Assembly (NCBI GenBank): GCA_937915455.1
Contig: CALDNN010000193.1
Location: 1-35,607, forward strand
Direction of reading: 5' to 3'
Length of the DNA stretch: 35,607 bases
DNA from: Pelethousia sp002409725
Lineage (GTDB): Bacteria > Bacillota > Clostridia > Christensenellales > CAG-138
Below, in pieces: positions 1-5,113 of the stretch (position 1 is the stretch's first letter; each line of letters begins with the position of its first letter). Below the pieces are notes generated by a model, which was given only the letters and a program-made list of their open reading frames with translations, had not been told where the DNA came from and did no database searches. Position numbers and translations under genes: made by a program.

Positions 1-78
1 TCCATGCCGGATCGGCGCGTAAAGGCTACCTGCAACGACATCGGTACGGAAGAATCAGACCGTATATGTTATAAGTGA
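1..78 (+). pseudogene. cotJC: cotJC, 5' fragment interrupted by the prophage
   Basis: Host coding sequence. Frame 1 from the first base reads SMPDRRVKATCNDIGTEE and then runs into phage DNA, ending at a TGA (76-78) after eight foreign residues. Joined at GAAT to the right flank (35553-35607) it continues in frame as LAHWEMIGTMIFQ, giving the DIGTEE(L/F)AHxEMI signature of CotJC, a spore coat protein of the manganese catalase family made in the mother cell. The cut falls at the ExxH metal-ligand motif, so neither half can be active. Only about 18 residues are visible on each side; the family assignment rests on that motif. Confidence 0.85.
52..73. other. attL: attL: core GAAT plus phage arm
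   Basis: Host/prophage junction. GAAT (52-55) is the only direct identity shared with the right junction (35553-35556), and joining there restores the cotJC frame. Just inside lies the 14-base arm CCGTATATGTTATA (60-73), the exact reverse complement of 35533-35546 near the right end. In the circular phage the two arms would flank a 14-base centre whose middle two bases are GA, inside GAAT. This is the geometry of a large-serine-integrase attP. The exact crossover dinucleotide is inferred. Confidence 0.85.
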
Positions 79-79
79 A

Positions 80-107
80 AGCCCCCGCACGTGCGGGGGC
101 TTTTTTT
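80..107 (+). terminator. strong rho-independent terminator at the left end
   Basis: A perfect inverted repeat GCCCCCGCAC/GTGCGGGGGC (81-100) is followed on the + strand by seven T (101-107). It lies directly inside attL and overlaps the integrase stop codon. On the + strand it would stop cotJC transcription from entering the prophage. On the - strand the same hairpin is followed only by a short TTTC and may weakly end the integrase transcript. Confidence 0.85.
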
Positions 108-1683
108 AGTCCTCTTCGGTAGGCAGGAGGGGATAAAGCTCGATGGAGAAATTATCGTGCCGATGAGTCCAACGGCCCCCGGTTTCCCGGGTATAGATGA
201 TCTTTTTCAGCACGGTTTTTAAGAGAGCATTCTTTTCTTGGGCAGATTCGGCAGTTTCATAACCATCAATGACGGCCCTCCATTTGGGGATAAAGTCGGC
301 AATCATATTATTCTGATATCGCCGCTGCGCGAGGGCAGCTTGGGCTTGCTGCTGCTCATATTGTAGGCTGGCCATCCGGGTCTTAAGTTCGCAGCCGCGA
401 GCGAGAAACACCTCATCCGTATATATGCCCCGCTCCAGCAGATCATATAGGTGGCCCTGCTGCTGGGTGCATTGATCCATCTGATCTACAATGGCAGCCA
501 GGGCGGCCCGCTCAGCATCATCTGAGACTGGCTGCTGAAAAGATTCCGTTTTGATATTGTAATCAGCCAACCACGCCCTCATGGCGTCAAGCACCTTTTC
601 CTCCACCAGTCGAAAGGCGGCGCTCACGTTGTCGCAGGCGGTGCAGGTACAAACGAGGGAGGGTTCCTGCCCGGATGCATAAGGCCGGCGCACCATCTTG
701 CGGCCACACTTACCGCACTCGATCAGGCCTGCAAGAGGGTTTTTTAGGGTGCCGCTTTTTTGGATGGGCGCGGGGCGGTTTGCATCTAGGCTGTGCTGGG
801 CCTGGTCGAAGAGGGCAGGGGAGATGATCGCTTTGTGCAGACCGTCCGCGATGATTTGTTCCTCAATGGGCGCCCGGGGCCGGATGCTCACCGCCTGGCC
901 GTTTTGGAGCTCCTGCTTAGTTTTCCGCTGATTCCAGCGCACTTTCCCCATATACACCGGGTTGCGCAAGATGTCCTGTATCGTAGATACCACCCAAGCG
1001 CCACCCTTTCGGGCGGGCACGCCGGTATCATTCAGGCGGCGGGTGATGAGGGATACGCCAAGCCGCCGCACGGAACCATCCGGCAGCATAACCCCGTTTA
1101 CATACCAATCAAATATATTCCGCACCACGGGCGCTTCGGCCGGATCCGGCTCTAGGGTGAATCCATCCGCTATGCGGATACGGCGGTAGCCGTAGGGCGG
1201 CACGCTCCCGATGAATTTCCCCTCCTTTACGGCGGCCACCCGGCCACTTTGCATGCGGCGGCGGATGGTCTTATATTCACGCCTGGACATAAAAAGGGAA
1301 AACTCGAAATATTCTTCGTCAAATTCGTTGTCCGGGTCGTATACCTTCAGGGGCGTGACGATCTTGGCGCCGGACCACTTGAAAGCCCTGGCGACCTGCC
1401 CCTGGTCGATGGTATCCCCGCGGGCAAGCCGCTCGACCTCCATCACCAGTACGCCATCCCATTTCCCCTCCAGGATATCCCGCAGCAACCGCTGGGCTTC
1501 CGGCCGGGCGGACAATGATTCTCCGCTGACAAGCTCCTGATATACCTCTCCGATCTCTATACCCTGCTTCTTTGCTAATTCCGTAAGGATAGCTTTATGC
1601 CGGGCCAGGGTTTCCCCTTCTCCCCGGGCTTCGGCTTCGATATCCGCACGGGATTTTCTTAGGTACATGGCATCTATGGGCAT
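106..1683 (-). CDS. int: large serine recombinase (phage integrase)
   Basis: Site-specific recombinase of 525 residues that integrates and excises the prophage. The N-terminal resolvase domain opens with YLRKSR, giving nucleophile Ser11, and has the VERLARGD segment near residues 83-90. A recombinase domain follows (about 155-270), then a zinc ribbon with Cys323 and Cys326 (CGKCG) and Cys345/347/350, then a helical coiled-coil-like region near 380-450 typical of large serine integrases. The start at 1683 has GAGGT six bases upstream; an internal Met6 is possible. It lies beside attL and only 20 bases downstream of the membrane protein gene, so the two are probably cotranscribed. Excision would need a directionality factor, which I could not identify among the small genes. 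Confidence 0.95.
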   Translation of the reverse strand: MPIDAMYLRKSRADIEAEARGEGETLARHKAILTELAKKQGIEIGEVYQELVSGESLSARPEAQRLLRDILEGKWDGVLVMEVERLARGDTIDQGQVARAFKWSGAKIVTPLKVYDPDNEFDEEYFEFSLFMSRREYKTIRRRMQSGRVAAVKEGKFIGSVPPYGYRRIRIADGFTLEPDPAEAPVVRNIFDWYVNGVMLPDGSVRRLGVSLITRRLNDTGVPARKGGAWVVSTIQDILRNPVYMGKVRWNQRKTKQELQNGQAVSIRPRAPIEEQIIADGLHKAIISPALFDQAQHSLDANRPAPIQKSGTLKNPLAGLIECGKCGRKMVRRPYASGQEPSLVCTCTACDNVSAAFRLVEEKVLDAMRAWLADYNIKTESFQQPVSDDAERAALAAIVDQMDQCTQQQGHLYDLLERGIYTDEVFLARGCELKTRMASLQYEQQQAQAALAQRRYQNNMIADFIPKWRAVIDGYETAESAQEKNALLKTVLKKIIYTRETGGRWTHRHDNFSIELYPLLPTEED

Positions 1684-1703
1684 GGGGTACCTCTTTCCCT
1701 TTG

Positions 1704-3158
1704 TTATGCAGGCACACTCTTATTCCGGACGGTTTCTTCGACCTGCGGAAGGCTTGACAGAAAGCTCTCCTGCCAAGATATCAGATCTTCAGCGGTATCC
1801 TCGATGTAAGCATCAATATCATATGACGAAAAATCCGGCTCGGCATTATGAGTAGAGCGAAACAGAAGCAACCCGATAGACTTAAAAAACGCTTCGGGCT
1901 CCATCTCGGCTGATAATATTTCATAGTACTTCAAATACCCTACATACAGTCCTTTAAACAACTCATCACCCAACCTCTTTTTTTCAGCATCCCCGGTTAA
2001 GTTTAATTCATGCAGAAGATAATAAGAGAAAGTATAAAACCGAATCTCCTCGGCAAGTTTCAATTCGCCTAGGCGAGAGTACATATGGTACACAACGGCA
2101 GACAAACAGGAGATACAAGCCCTTCTGCATTCATCATATGAAAGCAATTCTGGCACCGGATCATCGGAATAGGAACAATATTTCATGCGGGTATAGTAGC
2201 TTTCGGAAACAGCTTCTGATGTAATAGTCACAAATGTTCCAATTGCTTTCCCGCGGGCCTCAATATCGTCTTGAGCCACCGGCTGCTTGACACTCCTGGG
2301 CAATTCGTTCTTATCCGTTGCCGCTGTCGGAGCAGCTCGGGCAACAGAACGCCCACCCCATATTCCGATAAGGGACAGAACTACGGGGGCCAGAATTGCG
2401 GGGAAATTAATTACGTTCCCGCCCAGCATAAGCAAAATCATATGGACAAAGAATGCGACGCCAATGGCGCAAACCGCTACAATTAAGGGATTGCCCCCGC
2501 CTTTGCTTTTATGCCTTCTCGCTAAAGCGATCGGCAAGAAAACATAGCCAAAGACCATAATTATGTTCCAAACAACCACAAGTGCATAATATAAAAACTC
2601 GGCCCGAGCAAGAAAAGCTAATACGGATAGGTATGTAACGAGAACCGCAGCAGCCAGCAACGAAAAGCGCCATTCAGTCGCCAAAGCAGACCAGCCGTTT
2701 TTATGAGCGGTTGGTATCTCATCCCGCTCAGCCATGGGCATGTTTGCCGCAACTGGGTCAGACTGGGATAAATCATCGCTTTTTTGCCTGAAACACTCCA
2801 CAATCATCCCCAAGATCAACACAATTCCCCTAATCACGTGCGGCAGGTAGATAAGGATGGTGATACAACCTAGAATAATTCCCCAAACCGAGGAGTGGAG
2901 AGGGTATTCCGCAATGGAAAGGTACACATCATTAGCATATTGCCATAGCCCGTCGAAGGACACCCACGCCGCAACAAGAATCGGCTCAGCGCTACCGCTC
3001 TGCCCGGAGCATCCAATTCCGACTATTAAATATGCAATCCAAGGAATAATCACGGCCGGGAGAATAGGGATACGAATATAATCATGGAATAGAGTATTAA
3101 GCGCTAGCCCTACTCCGATGCCCAGGCAAAGGAAAAGGAATGATTTGAGCGATTTCAT
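1704..3158 (-). CDS. polytopic membrane protein of unknown function
   Basis: Not recognised as a known family. The 484-residue product has several hydrophobic segments in its first 275 residues (for example near 6-25, 30-50, 90-118, 165-190, 195-212 and 225-270). A hydrophilic C-terminal region of about 200 residues follows, helical, probably cytosolic, with a CRRACISC cluster. It has a good ribosome site (GGAGGT, six bases before ATG). It sits between integrase and immunity genes, transcribed leftwards, and looks more AT-rich than the early and late operons, as for an acquired accessory gene. A superinfection-exclusion or other lysogenic-conversion role is plausible from position only. No signal peptide or catalytic motif was recognised. 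Confidence 0.8.
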   Translation of the reverse strand: MKSLKSFLFLCLGIGVGLALNTLFHDYIRIPILPAVIIPWIAYLIVGIGCSGQSGSAEPILVAAWVSFDGLWQYANDVYLSIAEYPLHSSVWGIILGCITILIYLPHVIRGIVLILGMIVECFRQKSDDLSQSDPVAANMPMAERDEIPTAHKNGWSALATEWRFSLLAAAVLVTYLSVLAFLARAEFLYYALVVVWNIIMVFGYVFLPIALARRHKSKGGGNPLIVAVCAIGVAFFVHMILLMLGGNVINFPAILAPVVLSLIGIWGGRSVARAAPTAATDKNELPRSVKQPVAQDDIEARGKAIGTFVTITSEAVSESYYTRMKYCSYSDDPVPELLSYDECRRACISCLSAVVYHMYSRLGELKLAEEIRFYTFSYYLLHELNLTGDAEKKRLGDELFKGLYVGYLKYYEILSAEMEPEAFFKSIGLLLFRSTHNAEPDFSSYDIDAYIEDTAEDLISWQESFLSSLPQVEETVRNKSVPA

Positions 3159-3227
3159 TCATTACCTCCGGGATATTCAGATTTGTGTAAAATATAGGCA
3201 AATTTAGTGCAACAAACAGGCATTCTG

Positions 3228-3256
3228 TTGCCTCTTATTATGAACCAATATATAAT
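3228..3256 (+). promoter_or_regulatory. sigma-A promoter of the 37-residue gene
   Basis: TTGCCT (3228-3233), a 17-base spacer, and a perfect TATAAT (3251-3256). The start point would fall near the SOS box just downstream, so LexA binding there should block transcription. Confidence 0.75.
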
Positions 3257-3267
3257 TGCAGACAAGA

Positions 3268-3279
3268 GAACGAACGTTC
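3268..3279. promoter_or_regulatory. LexA/DinR (SOS) box
   Basis: GAACGAACGTTC fits the Gram-positive LexA core GAAC-N4-GTTC. The central bases match the R-N-R-Y pattern of the published Bacillus consensus; only the outermost C positions differ. The perfect 6-2-6 inverted repeat (3267-3280) lies 12 bases after the -10 element and 18 bases before the start codon of the 37-residue gene, a normal repressing position. Confidence 0.75.
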
Positions 3280-3297
3280 TAAAATAAGGAGGCTAAC

Positions 3298-3411
3298 ATG
3301 AAACGCGAACAGTATATCAAAGAAATTATGTGGTATTTAGAACAGCTTTCAGATGACGCTGTTAAGCAAGCATATTGGCTGATTGATCGACTGTTTCTGC
3401 GGGGTCAATAG
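3298..3411 (+). CDS. SOS-box-controlled 37-residue protein, candidate antirepressor
   Basis: The protein is MKREQYIKEIMW... ending LIDRLFLRGQ: one or two amphipathic helices with no membrane segment. It is preceded by AAGGAGG seven bases before ATG, its own promoter (3228-3256) and a LexA box (3268-3279), and its stop codon sits in a hairpin (3408-3427). It is thus a complete one-gene transcription unit that converges on the repressor gene. I recall similar very short helical proteins beside phage repressors in Clostridia, but cannot verify this. Because the neighbouring repressor has no self-cleavage domain, a role as a LexA-controlled antirepressor that triggers induction is a reasonable inference. 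An excision directionality factor is an alternative. Confidence 0.7.
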   Translation: MKREQYIKEIMWYLEQLSDDAVKQAYWLIDRLFLRGQ

Positions 3412-3427
3412 AGCCTAGCGGCTCTAT
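3408..3427. terminator. hairpin between the converging 37-residue gene and repressor
   Basis: ATAGAGCC-TAGC-GGCTCTAT is a perfect 8-base stem with a 4-base loop. It overlaps the stop codon of the small gene and lies immediately before the stop of the convergent repressor gene. Tails are poor in T on both strands, so it is a modest, possibly bidirectional terminator. Confidence 0.45.
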
Positions 3428-3795
3428 TTCCCCTCAAAATATTCCTTAAGCTCGGCCTCAATCGCATCCCATACCGACTTATCTAGTTTAGCCGCACGAC
3501 GGAAAACAAACTTCACAAACTCATTTTCACCTTCGAGAATACGTTCAATGGCATCAAGCGTCTGCACATCCGCAGGCGCTTCTTCCATTTTCCCTTCGCC
3601 CTTTTTGAGCCATGCATAGGATACACCAAATTTTAAACTTAAAAGCCGCAAATACGAATCGGGGGCGATGACGGTGTCCAGTTCATATGTTGCGACTTGC
3701 GCCCTCGTCACTCCCGTTGCTGCTCCGAACGAAGATTGACTTAGTTTAGGCTCCTGTGCCTGCCGAATCTCGCGGATCCGTTCACCTAGCGTCAT
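3424..3795 (-). CDS. XRE-family phage repressor (CI-like), no peptidase domain
   Basis: Transcriptional regulator of 123 residues. An HTH_3 domain covers about residues 4-66 (LGERIREIR..., GVTRAQVATYE as recognition region, FGVSYAWLKKGEG). The remaining C-terminal ~50 residues form a short helical tail. There is no S24/LexA-type serine protease domain, so RecA-stimulated self-cleavage is not available and induction must act another way. The ATG has a GGAGGGAT ribosome site. It is transcribed leftwards from 3823-3851, back-to-back with the early promoter, the layout of a lysogeny switch. It probably binds the palindrome at 3859-3875. Confidence 0.88.
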   Translation of the reverse strand: MTLGERIREIRQAQEPKLSQSSFGAATGVTRAQVATYELDTVIAPDSYLRLLSLKFGVSYAWLKKGEGKMEEAPADVQTLDAIERILEGENEFVKFVFRRAAKLDKSVWDAIEAELKEYFEGK

Positions 3796-3822
3796 TTACT
3801 ATCCCTCCAATCTAATAAAAAC

Positions 3823-3851
3823 AGTATACCATCTCGGAATGTTGCTGTAAA
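3823..3851 (-). promoter_or_regulatory. repressor promoter
   Basis: On the - strand: TTTACA (3851-3846), 17-base spacer, TATACT (3828-3823). It points at the repressor gene whose ATG lies 28 bases further on. The -35 elements of this and the divergent early promoter are 22 bases apart, so one bound repressor dimer could affect both. Confidence 0.8.
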
Positions 3852-3858
3852 GACAGAA

Positions 3859-3875
3859 AATACAAAATATGTATT
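3859..3875. promoter_or_regulatory. palindromic operator between divergent promoters
   Basis: AATACA-AAATA-TGTATT is a 6-5-6 inverted repeat that overlaps the -35 element of the early promoter. A further half-site TGTATT occurs just after the early -10 (3902-3907). Position and symmetry suggest the repressor operator; binding is inferred. Confidence 0.6.
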
Positions 3876-3902
3876 GACACGAACAGTCAGACGAAATATA
3901 AT
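3874..3902 (+). promoter_or_regulatory. early rightward promoter, full consensus
   Basis: TTGACA (3874-3879), exactly 17 bases, TATAAT (3897-3902): a perfect sigma-A consensus promoter. It opens the roughly 12-kb early operon starting with the gene at 3940 and overlaps the presumed operator. Confidence 0.93.
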
Positions 3903-3939
3903 GTATTTAGGAAAACAAAACAGCGGAAGGAGCAGTAGC

Positions 3940-4107
3940 ATGAACAGCATCTCAACCATCTCACCGCCGAGTGAAGAGCAGGTAATCCGGGTACTGGATT
4001 TATTCAGCCGCGTATCAGATCCGTTTCAGCGCGGCAAAGTGCTTGGCAGGTTGGAAGCCTACGTTGAGCAGGCCGAGAAAAGCGCAGATCACCAGAACAT
4101 CGCCTAA
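3940..4107 (+). CDS. first early gene, small protein of 55 residues
   Basis: Start chosen at MNSIS because GGAAGGAG lies eight bases upstream; a longer reading from 3874 would begin inside the promoter. The protein has a helical segment (EEQVIRVLDLF, then GKVLGRLEAYVEQAEK) and no recognised domain. The first gene after a lysogeny-switch promoter is often a Cro-like, antirepressor or excision protein, but this one has no visible HTH. Function unknown; small size and position keep it as a candidate integrase directionality factor. Confidence 0.75.
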   Translation: MNSISTISPPSEEQVIRVLDLFSRVSDPFQRGKVLGRLEAYVEQAEKSADHQNIA

Positions 4108-4124
4108 GAGGAAATGGAGCCACC

Positions 4125-4304
4125 ATGACCAAAGTACAGATCCAGGATATGCTCGAAAAGCAGGTGAAGCTGCTTTCAAAGCGAAGCGTGCAGGATTTTC
4201 CGACTGATGGCGATCTTGCGGCAATGTCTCAGGCAATGCTTGATATCCTACATTTTCTATACAAGATCGGAGACGACCATGAGCAAGAAAACGCGCCGGG
4301 CTAA
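4125..4304 (+). CDS. small phage protein of 59 residues
   Basis: The ORF MTKVQIQDMLEKQVKLLS... has a GGAG ribosome site (GAAATGGAGCCACC before ATG). Its 3' end overlaps the start of the HNH nuclease gene by 26 bases. The sequence is hydrophilic and mainly helical (DMLEKQVKLLSK; AAMSQAMLDILHFLYKIG). I recognise no family. Packing and the ribosome site support it as a real gene of the early operon. Confidence 0.65.
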   Translation: MTKVQIQDMLEKQVKLLSKRSVQDFPTDGDLAAMSQAMLDILHFLYKIGDDHEQENAPG

Positions 4305-4608
4305 GGCTTGTGATATTAGTAAGGCCGTAAAGATCGAAGTATGGGAGCGGGATCAGGGGAAGTGTGTTTTTTGCGGGAGCGCCTACAATACTATGCCAAA
4401 TTGCCACTTCATATCCAGGGCAAACGGCGGGTTGGGTATTCCAGAGAACATCCTCACGGCCTGCACCCGTCTCACGGAAGAAGATTGTCATAATAACTTT
4501 GATGAGGGATCTATAGAGGAGCGGGAGAGACTGAGGGAAAAAGCCCGCGCCTATCTAAAAAGCAAGTATCCAGAATGGGACGAATCCAAGCTCTATTATC
4601 AGAAATAA
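4279..4608 (+). CDS. HNH endonuclease-like protein
   Basis: 109 residues; start at MSKKTRRAK inside the end of the previous gene. It shows an HNH/zinc arrangement: CVFC (Cys29, Cys32), His43 in NCHFISRANGG, Asn57 in PENILTAC, and His71 in DCHNNFD. This fits small HNH nucleases of tailed phages with a ββα-metal fold. It sits in the early region, far from the terminase genes at 16.6-18.5 kb, so a role in recombination or host DNA breakdown is more likely than packaging. The C-terminal half is charged and helical (SIEERERLREKARAYL). Confidence 0.85.
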   Translation: MSKKTRRAKACDISKAVKIEVWERDQGKCVFCGSAYNTMPNCHFISRANGGLGIPENILTACTRLTEEDCHNNFDEGSIEERERLREKARAYLKSKYPEWDESKLYYQK

Positions 4609-4667
4609 ACGGCCGGGGAAGGAACCTTCCGCCAAGGAGCAGCATAGCATCCAACGAGGTGACAAAT

Positions 4668-4838
4668 ATGGCCATCGTTAAAGATTACTACAACGGCAAT
4701 ACCCACATCGTCATACACGACGATTACATCGTCAAAACCCAGGAAGAGGTAGATGCGATCCTCAAAAAGCTGGGCCATATCATGTATGAGCAGGAAATAC
4801 GCCGCTTAGCGCGGGAGAAAATCGCGCAGCAAGGGTAG
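4668..4838 (+). CDS. small phage protein of 56 residues
   Basis: Start at MAIVKDYYNGN, preceded by GAGGTG; a longer upstream reading overlaps the HNH gene in another frame and is not needed. A short β-rich N-terminus (THIVIHDDYIV) leads into a helical tail (EEVDAILKKLGHIMYEQEIRRLAREK). No family recognised. It belongs to the run of small early genes before the helicase-methylase. Confidence 0.7.
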   Translation: MAIVKDYYNGNTHIVIHDDYIVKTQEEVDAILKKLGHIMYEQEIRRLAREKIAQQG

Positions 4839-4906
4839 TCCAACAGGCCCAATTCCCGGGCCGCCCGGCGCTTTCACATCGGACAAGCCAACAAAGGAGA
4901 TAGCCA

Positions 4907-5104
4907 ATGCAAAAATCAATCCTTGATTGCGCAAGGTGCGGTGCCCAATACCAATTCGGGCGCGGGTTCGTGTTCAACAACAAAACGGCGGAAAACTTTT
5001 GTCCAAGATGCGCCATAGAGGACACATACGAAGAGGCGGCACAGCGCGCTGCCCAAGCAAGCAAAATGGCAGACGCGGAGCCGGAACGAAAAAACGAAAA
5101 ATGA
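4907..5104 (+). CDS. small zinc-ribbon protein
   Basis: 65 residues with two CxxC pairs: CARC (Cys8, Cys11) and CPRC near residues 32-35, spaced as in a zinc ribbon, followed by a highly charged helical tail. AAGGAGAT lies eight bases before ATG. It ends nine bases before the helicase-methylase gene, so the two are probably translated from one message. Exact role unknown. Confidence 0.8.
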   Translation: MQKSILDCARCGAQYQFGRGFVFNNKTAENFCPRCAIEDTYEEAAQRAAQASKMADAEPERKNEK

Positions 5105-5113
5105 GGATCCACC

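Noticed and set aside
3159..3260. Sigma-E or sigma-K promoter for the membrane protein / integrase pair
   Set aside because: CATA-like stretches on the - strand have no matching -35 at proper spacing; not supportable by eye.
3874..3939. Upstream extension of the first early gene to 3874
   Set aside because: It would begin inside the -35 of the early promoter, before the transcription start; the ATG at 3940 has a proper ribosome site.
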